Positions 1 through 6,895 of a DNA stretch of 53,402 bases are shown one piece after another. The stretch is from CAZLAK01 sp964557545. Lineage in GTDB: Bacteria; Bacillota; Desulfotomaculia; Desulfotomaculales; Pelotomaculaceae. Below the pieces are notes generated by a model that was not told where the DNA came from, ran no database searches, and saw only the letters and a list, made by a program, of their open reading frames with translations. The stretch is taken from the NCBI GenBank assembly GCA_964557545.1, contig CAZLAK010000012.1, positions 1 to 53,402 on the forward strand. Direction: 5' to 3'. The translations under genes and the position numbers were made by a program. The first letter of the stretch is position 1, and every line of letters begins with the position of its first letter.

Positions 1-1296
1 GTCCCTCGCCCTCACGGGCCGCTTCAGGTATATCCCCTCCAGCGTCCTGCAGCGGCTCAGGGCCACGTACACCTGGCCGCACTCGAACGCCCCGGAGCCG
101 AGGTCTATGACCACCCTGTCGAACGTCTTGCCCTGGCTCTTGTGGATCGTTACCGCCCAGGCGAGTTTGACGGGGTATTGGGTGAACGTGCCGACGACCT
201 CCGGCTCAATCTTCATTGTCAAAGGGTCGTAGCGGTACTCCACCTTCTCCCAGGTGACGGGCTCGACCGGGTAGACCGCACCGTTTATCGAAACTTCCAC
301 TCCGTCTTTGCTGATGCTTTCCACGACTGCCAGGGTACCGTTCACCCACCTCTTCTTCGAGTCGTTCCTCAGCATCATCACCTGGGCGCCCTTTTTGAGG
401 CGCAGCACTTTGTCGGCGGGGTAAGACCTCTCGTCGAACTTCCCGCTGACCAGTGCCTCACAGACGTACTCCCTGCCGGGGAGCTTCTTCAGCTCCCGTT
501 CGTTTATCGCCGCGGCCAGGCGGTTGGTGGTTACCAGCGTCACCGCCGGCTCACCTTCCGGGGGCGTTGCCCCCACGCGGCTGTTTAAGAGTTCCAGGTG
601 TTCTTCCGTGAATTCCCCGCTGCGGACGGCGTTGAGGAGGCCTATGAACACCGGGTCTTCCTGCCGGAAGATGTCCTCGAGCTCCACCGTCTCAAAGAGG
701 GCGCTCTTGAAGACGTGCGCGCTGAAGAAGTGCGGGCTGCCGTAGAGGTCGGCGATGTACTTTCCCACTTCGCCGTCGTCGACTACCGGCGGCAGCTGGT
801 AGGGGTCGCCGAACATGACGACCTGAACGCCGCCGAACGGGGCCTTCTTGCGGCGGTTCTTCCTCAGCGAGAGATCTATGGCGTCCATGAGGTCGGCCCT
901 GACCATCGAGACCTCGTCAATTATCAGCACCTCAAGCGCCTTGAACAGCTTTTTGCGCTCGGGGAGTTTTCTCACGTCCTCGCTCCTGATGAACCTCGAG
1001 GGAAAACCGAAAAACGAATGTATGGTCGCTCCCCCGATGTTGACGGCCGCCACACCGGTCGGGGCGACCACGGCTACGTTCTTTTCGGTCACTTCTCTGA
1101 AGAGGCCGAGGAGCGTCGACTTGCCCGTCCCTGCCCTGCCGGTGACGAACAGGTGCTTTTTAGAGCGCTCCATCAGGAGAAGGGCCTTCTCAAAGCCGGG
1201 AGTGAGGATTATGCCGGTTTCTTCAGCCGCAGCGCGGCACCTGGCCAGGAAGGCCTCTTCCTGTTTTTCGGCGAACTTAGAAAGAAGAGCCCGCAT
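1..1296 (-). CDS. PIF1/RecD-like superfamily 1B DNA helicase, 3' end beyond window
   Basis: The minus strand is open from an ATG at 1296 to the window edge (432 codons). A TAA lies in frame directly before the ATG, so this is the longest possible start, and a GGGGG tract lies upstream of it. Visible helicase motifs are Walker A (GRAGTGKST, about residues 53-61), APTGVAA (78-84), Walker B (IIDEVSM, 125-131), GDPYQLPPV (about 160) and the C-terminal TIHKSQGKTFD and YVALSRC motifs typical of PIF1/RecD2-type 5'-3' helicases. It would unwind DNA with ATP. Genes of this kind are common on phages and integrative elements, which fits the recombinase next to it. The plus-strand open frames here are its shadows. 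The end of the protein is not visible. The family is clear; the exact subfamily is not. Confidence 0.88.
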   Translation of the reverse strand, partial: MRALLSKFAEKQEEAFLARCRAAAEETGIILTPGFEKALLLMERSKKHLFVTGRAGTGKSTLLGLFREVTEKNVAVVAPTGVAAVNIGGATIHSFFGFPSRFIRSEDVRKLPERKKLFKALEVLIIDEVSMVRADLMDAIDLSLRKNRRKKAPFGGVQVVMFGDPYQLPPVVDDGEVGKYIADLYGSPHFFSAHVFKSALFETVELEDIFRQEDPVFIGLLNAVRSGEFTEEHLELLNSRVGATPPEGEPAVTLVTTNRLAAAINERELKKLPGREYVCEALVSGKFDERSYPADKVLRLKKGAQVMMLRNDSKKRWVNGTLAVVESISKDGVEVSINGAVYPVEPVTWEKVEYRYDPLTMKIEPEVVGTFTQYPVKLAWAVTIHKSQGKTFDRVVIDLGSGAFECGQVYVALSRCRTLEGIYLKRPVRARD

Positions 1297-1385
1297 TTAC
1301 GGGACGCGCCCCCTTTTTTTGCTCATTTCCGGGTTTCTGACTTTTGATTTTCTCTGTGGCGTTCGCGCATTCCTCTAAAAGCTAA

Positions 1386-1419
1386 AAACACACACAAAAA
1401 AGCGCACGCGCGTGCGCTT
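1386..1419 (-). terminator. Perfect 20-bp palindrome followed by a T-rich tract (minus strand)
   Basis: Positions 1400-1419 form a perfect palindrome (arms AAGCGCACGC and GCGTGCGCTT). On the minus strand it is followed by TTTTTTGTGTGTGTTTTT, the layout of an intrinsic terminator. It stands between the recombinase gene (plus strand) and the helicase start (minus strand). It would therefore stop minus-strand transcripts that run antisense through the recombinase gene, for example from the spoVR side, before they enter the helicase gene. Confidence 0.6.
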
Positions 1420-1494
1420 GGGATTGTCCCGTTAGACCGGGTGCAGTATACTTGTAAGGGGACACAGTCAACAAAACGGGAAAGGTTTTCTAAG

Positions 1495-3003
1495 GTGGTC
1501 AGGAGGAACAGAAAGAAAACTCCTCTAAAGGTAATTGACAGCCAGACAAACCGTGCCGTGGCCATCGTCCGCGTGTCAACTGCCGAGCAGGCGGACGAAG
1601 AGCGCTACTCAATCCCGCACCAAAAAGCCCACATCGAAGAAGAGTGCCGCCGCCGGGGCATCGAGCTCGTCTACGTCTTTGAGTTTGTGCAGTCCGGAGC
1701 GAAGGTGCTGTCCAGATCGGCCGGCGAACAGGAAAAAATTCTTAAGTTCATCGAAGACAACAACATCTCCTACGTGATTGTGCACGAACTGGACCGCCTG
1801 GCCAGGAGCATGACGGACACCCTCCTCTTCGCAGACGAGCTCTCCAAGCGCAACGTGGCGCTCATCTCCGTCCACGACCCTGTCAACACGTCTACCCCCC
1901 AGGGCGTGATGCAGATGCAACTGCTGGCCGTGTTCGCGGAGTACTTCCGCAAACAACTCGCCAGCAAGGTCATGGGCAGTATGATAGAACGCGCCAGGGA
2001 GGGAAAGCCCCTGGGCAGGACACCATACGGGTACACTGTCGGCCCTTCCGGGTTTGAGATAGTACCCGGTGAAGCTGAAGTCGTGAAAAAGATCTTCCGC
2101 CTTTATACTGAGCAGAACCTGGGTATGAGAGGGATAGCCGCCGAACTCAACAGGCTCGGCCTTCGCACCCGCAAGGGCAACGAGTGGGCGCACTCCGCCA
2201 TCAGGGACATCCTTGAAAACGAAATATACATAGGCAACTTCGTCTGGGACGAGAACGGCATAAACGTGCGCATAGAAAACAACCACACCCCCATCATAGA
2301 CCGGGAGACGTGGGAAAAAGCGCAGTACAGGAGAAGCACCAAGACCAAGCTGGGCGGACGGGCACAGAACCAAGATTTCCTCCTCTCCGGCCTGCTTAAG
2401 TGCGGCCACTGCAGCACCGAGGGCAAGTATTCCGGTCTGATCGGCCGCACCCACCGCAAGGGCAAGTATGTGTACAGGTACTACCGCTGCAATAACCACG
2501 CGAGCAAGGGCACCTGCATAAGGCGCGAGTACCGCGCCGATAAAATTGAAAAGCTTGTGCTGGAAGACATCAGCCTGCTGGTCAAAAACGGTTCCTTCTG
2601 TCCTGGCGCGGCAAAACGTAATATTATTGTCAAAGACGAGGAGACCGCCAGACAGAACCTCGAACTCTACGAGCGCCGCCTGGCGGCCCTGGACGCAGCG
2701 CTAGAAAAGGCAGCGGCTGCTTATGAGGCCGGCGCATACGACTTAGACTTTTTCCGGGAGCGAAAGATGAAAATAAACACCGAGAAGGCGGAGCTGAAGA
2801 GGCTCATCGCCGAGACCAAGGCGCGTTTGAACGGTATGGTTCCGCAGGAAGAAATACAGCGCCGCATACAGGCCAAGATGAAGACCGCAGAGCAGCTCCT
2901 CAAGGAAACCGACGTTTTACGGGCCAAGTCATATCTGCAGGAAATTATAGACCACATTGTAGTTAAGAGCATCGATGATATAGTTATTTTTTACCGGGTT
3001 TGA
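1495..3003 (+). CDS. Large serine site-specific recombinase
   Basis: About 502 residues. The N-terminal resolvase domain has the catalytic serine in IVRVST (Ser28 from this start), followed by the 'recombinase' domain, a zinc ribbon (CGHC about 33 residues before a CNNHASKGTC block) and a C-terminal coiled-coil region, the domain order of large serine integrases such as SpoIVCA and phage integrases. Such enzymes cut and rejoin att sites and mostly lie near one end of their element. Here the gene points towards, and ends 52 bases before, the truncated spoVR. The start is uncertain: GTG at 1495 has an AAAGG nine bases before it, while an upstream GTG at 1441 (520 residues) has no ribosome binding site. 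Function as an integrase/excisase is well supported; sporulation control is inference from the site. Confidence 0.92.
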   Translation: MVRRNRKKTPLKVIDSQTNRAVAIVRVSTAEQADEERYSIPHQKAHIEEECRRRGIELVYVFEFVQSGAKVLSRSAGEQEKILKFIEDNNISYVIVHELDRLARSMTDTLLFADELSKRNVALISVHDPVNTSTPQGVMQMQLLAVFAEYFRKQLASKVMGSMIERAREGKPLGRTPYGYTVGPSGFEIVPGEAEVVKKIFRLYTEQNLGMRGIAAELNRLGLRTRKGNEWAHSAIRDILENEIYIGNFVWDENGINVRIENNHTPIIDRETWEKAQYRRSTKTKLGGRAQNQDFLLSGLLKCGHCSTEGKYSGLIGRTHRKGKYVYRYYRCNNHASKGTCIRREYRADKIEKLVLEDISLLVKNGSFCPGAAKRNIIVKDEETARQNLELYERRLAALDAALEKAAAAYEAGAYDLDFFRERKMKINTEKAELKRLIAETKARLNGMVPQEEIQRRIQAKMKTAEQLLKETDVLRAKSYLQEIIDHIVVKSIDDIVIFYRV

Positions 3004-3055
3004 CATGCTTGAAACCAAAGACGTTCAGTAACAGACCGCAAAAAGTTTTTGTCAC

Positions 3056-3250
3056 TTACGTGGCATTAGGCTTGCCAAAAGACCAGTGCGAAAAGCGGGC
3101 CGGCATACCGTAAGCCCCAAAAGTGTAAATAATCTCTGCCGGGCAGATCTCAAAGTAAATATCGTAAAAATCAAGGCCAAACTCCCTTGCCTTTTTCATT
3201 ATCTCTTCCAGCGCCGTCTCCAAATAACCAATATCATTTTTTCGACCCAT
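3056..3250 (-). pseudogene. spoVR: spoVR 5' fragment, interrupted by the recombinase element
   Basis: The first 60 codons match the N-terminus of SpoVR, including the hallmark stretches FEICPAEIIYTFGAYGMP and RFSHWSFGK. Similarity ends abruptly after SFGK (codon 60, base 3071), and the frame runs only PNAT before a TAA. SpoVR is normally about 460-510 residues, so some 400 residues are missing. SpoVR is a conserved spore cortex/coat-stage protein that works with PrkA and YhbH, both present further along on the same strand. The ATG at 3250 is preceded by GGGGGG at a spacing of seven; an ATG at 3289 has no such site. The ribosome binding site can pair with CCTCCCGT 22 bases upstream. The rest of the gene should lie to the left of the window if this is an intervening element. 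Confidence 0.85.
3061..3077. other. Candidate attachment site dyad at the spoVR break
   Basis: TGGCA and TGCCA form an inverted repeat with seven bases between them, centred at 3069. The last SpoVR-like codon ends at 3071, inside this dyad, and the recombinase gene stops at 3003. Sites of large serine recombinases are imperfect dyads around a two-base core, so this is the best place for one end (attL or attR) of the element. The partner site would be left of the window and is not visible. Confidence 0.4.
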
Positions 3251-3257
3251 AAAAATA

Positions 3258-3298
3258 CCCCCCGTAAAATCTAACTTATTCATATTCACGGGAGGTTA
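3258..3298 (-). promoter_or_regulatory. Stem covering the spoVR ribosome binding site
   Basis: In the minus-strand RNA, CCUCCCGU pairs along eight positions (one U-G) with ACGGGGGG, which is the ribosome binding site of the spoVR fragment. The loop of 22 bases contains AATAAGTTA, complementary to the TAACTTATT of the REP copy just upstream (3323-3352). It could limit translation, but no function is shown. Confidence 0.3.
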
Positions 3299-3322
3299 TT
3301 AAATACACTCGTTCGAAACATC

Positions 3323-3352
3323 AATAAGTTAATAAGTTAAGTGCCTGGCACC
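3323..3352. repeat. REP-like repeat, copy 1
   Basis: A 30-base unit: an AT-rich part with AATAAGTTA and AATAAGTTA overlapping in tandem, then the near-palindrome GTGCCTGGCAC and one more C. It starts three bases after the TGA of the moaD-like gene on the minus strand, so here the host gene keeps its own end. The same unit recurs in the same orientation at 18494, 19411 and 52494. Confidence 0.9.
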
Positions 3353-3355
3353 AGT

Positions 3356-3592
3356 TCAGCCGCCGTTTAAAGCTTCTAAAAGGATAATTTTGTCCCCGTC
3401 TTTTAAGGCGGCTTCTGCGGTTACGTGCCGGCCGTTTAGGAGAAGGCCGTAGATGTTTTGGGGTATACCCAACTTTTCCAGGGCGTGTCCTATGTTAGAC
3501 CCGGGCGGAAGCTCCAGTTCAAACGTCTGGCCAAATTTGGCGCCCGGAATAAAAAAATCAATTTCCCCAAACGTTTTTATTTCCACGCGCAT
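3356..3592 (-). CDS. MoaD/ThiS-family sulfur carrier protein
   Basis: A 78-residue beta-grasp protein ending in the Gly-Gly needed for adenylation and thiocarboxylate formation. This family hands sulfur to molybdopterin or tungstopterin precursors, or to thiamine. As last gene of the cluster with an aldehyde ferredoxin oxidoreductase, it most likely serves the tungsten or molybdenum pterin of that enzyme. GGAGG lies 11 bases before the ATG, inside the end of a short open frame. No MoeB/ThiF-type activating enzyme is visible in the window. A role in thiamine or in other sulfur transfer cannot be excluded from sequence. Confidence 0.8.
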   Translation of the reverse strand: MRVEIKTFGEIDFFIPGAKFGQTFELELPPGSNIGHALEKLGIPQNIYGLLLNGRHVTAEAALKDGDKIILLEALNGG

Positions 3593-3598
3593 TTACTT

Positions 3599-3697
3599 TT
3601 ACACCTCCACGTCCAGGGTTTTAATCGCTTTCTTTAAAAAGAGGCGGTCCTGCTCGCTTATAAGCTGGCGGGCAGAACCGCCGGGGAAGAGTTCGAT
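3599..3697 (-). pseudogene. Short open frame without a start, possible gene remnant
   Basis: Between the PreA-like and MoaD genes an open frame of 32 codons reads as plausible protein (ELFPGGSARQLISEQDRL then FLKKAIKTLDVEV and a stop). It has no ATG, GTG or TTG after the preceding in-frame TGA. It may be the tail of a decayed gene, or chance. Its last codons hold the ribosome binding site of the MoaD-like gene. I do not recognise a family. Confidence 0.2.
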
Positions 3698-3715
3698 TCA
3701 ATACTGTGCTTAAAT

Positions 3716-4987
3716 TTATTCTTTAACCCACTTCTTGGGCAGGCCCCTGCCGTTCCAGACCAGTTCGCCGGTTTCGCGCAAGACCATGGTGACAGCGTCT
3801 TTGCGGCAATGACCGAGGCACCAGGCACAGCCCATGCAGTGATCGTTGATGACCGGGCCGCGCTCCTGATCAACAGTAACCGCACCGTACGGGCAGAGAC
3901 GCTCGCAGGTACCGCACCTGTTGCAAAGCTCGAGGTCGAACTTGGGTATTACAGGAGAAATCTTGGCCATGACTTTTTCACGCGGCCAGTCTCTCAAGTA
4001 GGCAAACTGCGGCACGCAGATTCCGAGCATATCCTTGATGGTCTTATAGCCCTTGCGGTCCATAAACTCTTCTAAGCCCTTGATGATCTCGCCGATCACC
4101 TGGACGCCTCTCATGTAAATGACGGAACAGAGCTGTACAGTGGGGCATCCGGCCATAATGTAGCGCACTACGTCGTCCCAGGTGAAAATACCGCCGATAC
4201 CCGATACCGGAGTCTTTACAGTAGCGGTTATCTCCAATACCTTGGCCAGGGAGTACGGCTGCCAGGCACGGCCGATCAAAAGACCGGAAGAATAGTTGCC
4301 GCCAAAGAATGTACCGGTTTCGTGGTCAATCCACGTGCCGTAGGAGGCGTTGTTGGCGGATATGGCGTGCACGCCGGCACTTTCCACGGCCATAGCCAGT
4401 TCGGCCATATTGACGCACTGCGGGGTCATCTTGAACATAATGGGCACGTCAACTGCTTCAACGCAGGCTTTAGCTACTTTATAAGCCTTGTCAGGGTCAA
4501 TGGCTAAAGGCGCACCGACATCTTTGTGCTTGGCCTCGGCTCCAAATGTAGCGTGCGGGCCGCCAGTATCGAGCTCGATGATGTCAGCGCCAGCTTTTTC
4601 CATGTCCTTGCAGACCTTAATCCAGGTATCCGCATCGGTGCCAATACCCGACACGCTGGGAATAAATACGGCGTCGTACTCCTTGCAGACCTGGCGGATG
4701 CGCGGAGCTTCTTTTTCCACAAACTCATCGTACGGCATGTTGTGGAACATCTGGCTGCAAACCCAGGTATCGGCCAGCTCTCGGCCAAACCTGCGCAAGG
4801 CGTAGAAATAGGGTCTTGGCCAGCGGTGCGGTCCATCAATCTGGTGAATAGTTTTGGTTAAAAGACCGCCAATGCCCTGCTCGAGCACCCTGCGTGCAAT
4901 CCTGGCATCTTCACCGAAGTCATTGGAAGATACTAATACGGGGTTTTTAAACTTAATGCCACACATTTCAGTTCTGAGATCTGCCAT
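3716..4987 (-). CDS. PreA-like dihydroorotate/dihydropyrimidine dehydrogenase with C-terminal 2[4Fe-4S] domain
   Basis: 423 residues. The N-terminal 330 residues are an FMN-binding TIM barrel of the dihydroorotate dehydrogenase/PreA type (KFKNPVLVSS near the start; VSGIGGIFTWDDVVRYIMAG phosphate-binding part). The C-terminus carries two CxxCxxCxxxC ferredoxin clusters (CNRCGTCERLC and CMGCAWCLGHC). PreA normally pairs with the NAD-binding flavoprotein PreT in dihydropyrimidine metabolism; no PreT is seen, but an FAD oxidoreductase is encoded four genes upstream. GGAGG stands eight bases before ATG 4987, deciding it over a GTG at 4993. In this cluster it may pass electrons between a reduced intermediate and ferredoxin. 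The substrate is unknown. Confidence 0.85.
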   Translation of the reverse strand: MADLRTEMCGIKFKNPVLVSSNDFGEDARIARRVLEQGIGGLLTKTIHQIDGPHRWPRPYFYALRRFGRELADTWVCSQMFHNMPYDEFVEKEAPRIRQVCKEYDAVFIPSVSGIGTDADTWIKVCKDMEKAGADIIELDTGGPHATFGAEAKHKDVGAPLAIDPDKAYKVAKACVEAVDVPIMFKMTPQCVNMAELAMAVESAGVHAISANNASYGTWIDHETGTFFGGNYSSGLLIGRAWQPYSLAKVLEITATVKTPVSGIGGIFTWDDVVRYIMAGCPTVQLCSVIYMRGVQVIGEIIKGLEEFMDRKGYKTIKDMLGICVPQFAYLRDWPREKVMAKISPVIPKFDLELCNRCGTCERLCPYGAVTVDQERGPVINDHCMGCAWCLGHCRKDAVTMVLRETGELVWNGRGLPKKWVKE

Positions 4988-5136
4988 TTTCACTGCCTCC
5001 TAAAATTTTTTAGTATAAATTTTTAAATTTTGGTTTGAGTTTTACGTGTCTGCACTATTTCTTTATTCATACCCCCTCTATCAAAATCTGGTACTCTTTA
5101 ACGCCGCATAAAAGCGGCGCCATCTACAATTGCCAG
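4988..5136. other. Intergenic, AT-rich
   Basis: 149 bases between the activase gene and the PreA-like gene. They contain an AT-rich stretch and a small hairpin (GCCGC, ATAAAA, GCGGC at about 5103-5118) with no T-run after it on either strand. It may mark a processing point or a separate promoter for the PreA-like gene; no clear promoter was recognised. Confidence 0.3.
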
Positions 5137-6045
5137 TTACATCATTCTGCCTATAGTTGTTTTAAGGCCCTTATAGTTAAATATATCTCTTACATAAATT
5201 ACCTCTTCCACAGAAAGCGACCTGTACTGTTCATAAGGCGATTCAAGGCCCAAAAACTCGTACTTGCTTTTACCAAAAGTGTGCAGCGGCATAATATCTA
5301 CCCATTCCACGCCTATTGTTCTGGCAAAGTCTGCTGTGGCTTCTATATTTTCTTTTGAATCATTGTAACCAGGTATAAGCGGCAGTGATATGCGCACAGG
5401 GCACTTTTTGGCCATTAACCTGGCGTTTTGTAAAATCAAATTATTGGCAACCCCGGTTCCTTCTTTGTGCTTTACCGGATCCATGTGTTTTATGTCCAGT
5501 AAAACCAAATCGGTATATTCGAGAATACTTTCTACAACCTCCCAACTCGCATAGCCCGAAGTATCCAGCACAGTAGAAATATTTCTCTCTTTTATTTCTT
5601 TCATTAACTGGCGGGTAAATTCAGGCTGGCACAGCGGCTCGCCGCCGCTTACTGTCAGCCCACCATCAGCACCGTAAAACGGTTTATCTTTCTCTACTTC
5701 AGTCACGACCTCTTCTACTGTCATTTCCCTGCCTACCTGTTTAAAGGCAAAATTTACACACGCTTCGACACATTTAAAACACATAATACACTTTTTTCTG
5801 TCTACCTTCGCCTGCAAGTCCATGGTCAAAGCGTTCTCTGGACAGACTTTTACACACCTGCCGCACCCGCTACAGCGCCTCGGTATGAAGTAAAGCTGCG
5901 GGTAAGGCTCTTTGGTTTCAGGGTTGGCGCACCAACGGCAGTTGAGGTAGCAGCCTTTCATAAAAACAGTTGTCCTGATCCCCGGCCCGTCGTGAGTTTC
6001 AAATTTTTTTATGTCAGCAATTATTCCCTTAACTTTGTTGGACAT
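5137..6045 (-). CDS. Glycyl radical enzyme activating enzyme (radical SAM)
   Basis: 302 residues. A radical SAM CxxxCxxC motif (GCYLNCRWCANPE) near residue 30 is followed by two ferredoxin-type clusters (CSGCGRCVKVC and CIMCFKCVEAC), the insert seen in activases of glycerol dehydratase, choline lyase and decarboxylase types, but not in PflA. GGEPL, a typical SAM-binding motif, follows near 140. It would abstract hydrogen from the radical-site glycine of the enzyme encoded at 11960-14431, the only glycyl radical enzyme in the window. ATG 6045 is chosen because AAAGGA lies ten bases upstream; a GTG at 6054 overlaps that site. The gene is unusually far from its partner and has its own structured leader. 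Confidence 0.93.
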   Translation of the reverse strand: MSNKVKGIIADIKKFETHDGPGIRTTVFMKGCYLNCRWCANPETKEPYPQLYFIPRRCSGCGRCVKVCPENALTMDLQAKVDRKKCIMCFKCVEACVNFAFKQVGREMTVEEVVTEVEKDKPFYGADGGLTVSGGEPLCQPEFTRQLMKEIKERNISTVLDTSGYASWEVVESILEYTDLVLLDIKHMDPVKHKEGTGVANNLILQNARLMAKKCPVRISLPLIPGYNDSKENIEATADFARTIGVEWVDIMPLHTFGKSKYEFLGLESPYEQYRSLSVEEVIYVRDIFNYKGLKTTIGRMM

Positions 6046-6081
6046 TTTTGCCACGTCCTTTTGGGTAAAAAGGATAAAATT

Positions 6082-6173
6082 AAGGCAGCTTGGTCAATCG
6101 GTTTCCTTTTTATCTCCCAATCCCCATACGTCTTTTTAACCTCAAGCATTTACTTGGATAACCAAGCTGCCTT
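6082..6173 (-). promoter_or_regulatory. Leader with a 13-bp long-range stem before the activase gene
   Basis: Perfect 13-base inverted repeats (AAGGCAGCTTGGT at 6082-6094 and ACCAAGCTGCCTT at 6161-6173) enclose 66 bases, directly upstream of the activase start. In the minus-strand RNA the interior has a smaller CAAG/CTTG hairpin and a purine-rich GGGGATTGGGAG stretch. No flanking target duplication is seen, which argues against a MITE. A cis-acting RNA is possible. I could not match it to a known riboswitch consensus. Confidence 0.45.
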
Positions 6174-6253
6174 GGGCAACACATAAACACTGCAAAGCAT
6201 TTTTAGAGGCGGGATATATTTTATGCTAATTATTGTCTTTTGTTATTGCACTA

Positions 6254-6844
6254 TTACTTGCTTGCCTTTAACCAGGCAGGACCCATGGGTATAATTGTCC
6301 GTCCAAAATAGGTATTTAATTTTTGCCCGATAACTTGCCAGAGGATAAACAGCACTACAAACGGGAGGTCCCAGCTGGCAATTGTCCAGAACTCGTGCAC
6401 GCCTGTCAGCCAGAAGAGGGCTGCACCCATAAAGAATATGTCGGTGGTTATCATAAATAGCGTTGCCGCCGTGTTGGCCAGCATGAAGCAGGGAGTAAAA
6501 CCAACCATCAATAGACCCATGATTAAAAATACCCAGCCGTCAACTATCGTGGTCGGCGCCTTAATTAAACCAAGACCCCGCAACAGGTGCTCGCCAAAGC
6601 CGTACCACATGAAAGCACTGAAGGCCATGAGAATGTTACCCTGCAAAAGCGCTCCGTTCCTCAGTTCTATGATGCCGGCGGTCAGCTGGACAAGTCCGCC
6701 GGCCAGTCCAAGGGGCACCAACACAATGGCCAGTTCGTGAGGGACCATGTGGGTGGCTACCGGCCACAAACAACCCAGGTAAAAGGCTAAAACCATCAAA
6801 CCGGCTGGACCTGGACTAGCAAAGGGATGGTCGTGATTGCTCAT
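6254..6844 (-). CDS. GPR1/FUN34/YaaH-family acetate/succinate transporter
   Basis: 196 residues, six predicted membrane helices, with the N-terminal FASPGPAGLMVLA segment corresponding to the family's NPAPLGL signature region. Members (SatP, AceTr) carry acetate and related small acids, usually with protons. GAGGAGG stands before the ATG. In a cluster with an aldehyde ferredoxin oxidoreductase it suggests that a short-chain acid such as acetate is the end product to be released, or that it is taken up. The family is clear; direction and substrate here are inference. Confidence 0.88.
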   Translation of the reverse strand: MSNHDHPFASPGPAGLMVLAFYLGCLWPVATHMVPHELAIVLVPLGLAGGLVQLTAGIIELRNGALLQGNILMAFSAFMWYGFGEHLLRGLGLIKAPTTIVDGWVFLIMGLLMVGFTPCFMLANTAATLFMITTDIFFMGAALFWLTGVHEFWTIASWDLPFVVLFILWQVIGQKLNTYFGRTIIPMGPAWLKASK

Positions 6845-6895
6845 GGCAAAACCTCCTCGTGTAATTTGCGTTGATTTTATAAATTGCTTTTCCTT

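Noticed and set aside
142..1347. Two plus-strand open frames of 148 and 249 residues
   Set aside because: The minus strand encodes a complete set of PIF1 helicase motifs; the plus frames have no recognisable protein features and are its shadows.
6082..6173. Molybdenum/tungsten cofactor riboswitch or MITE
   Set aside because: I could not match the riboswitch consensus, and no target duplication flanks the repeat; kept only as a structured leader.
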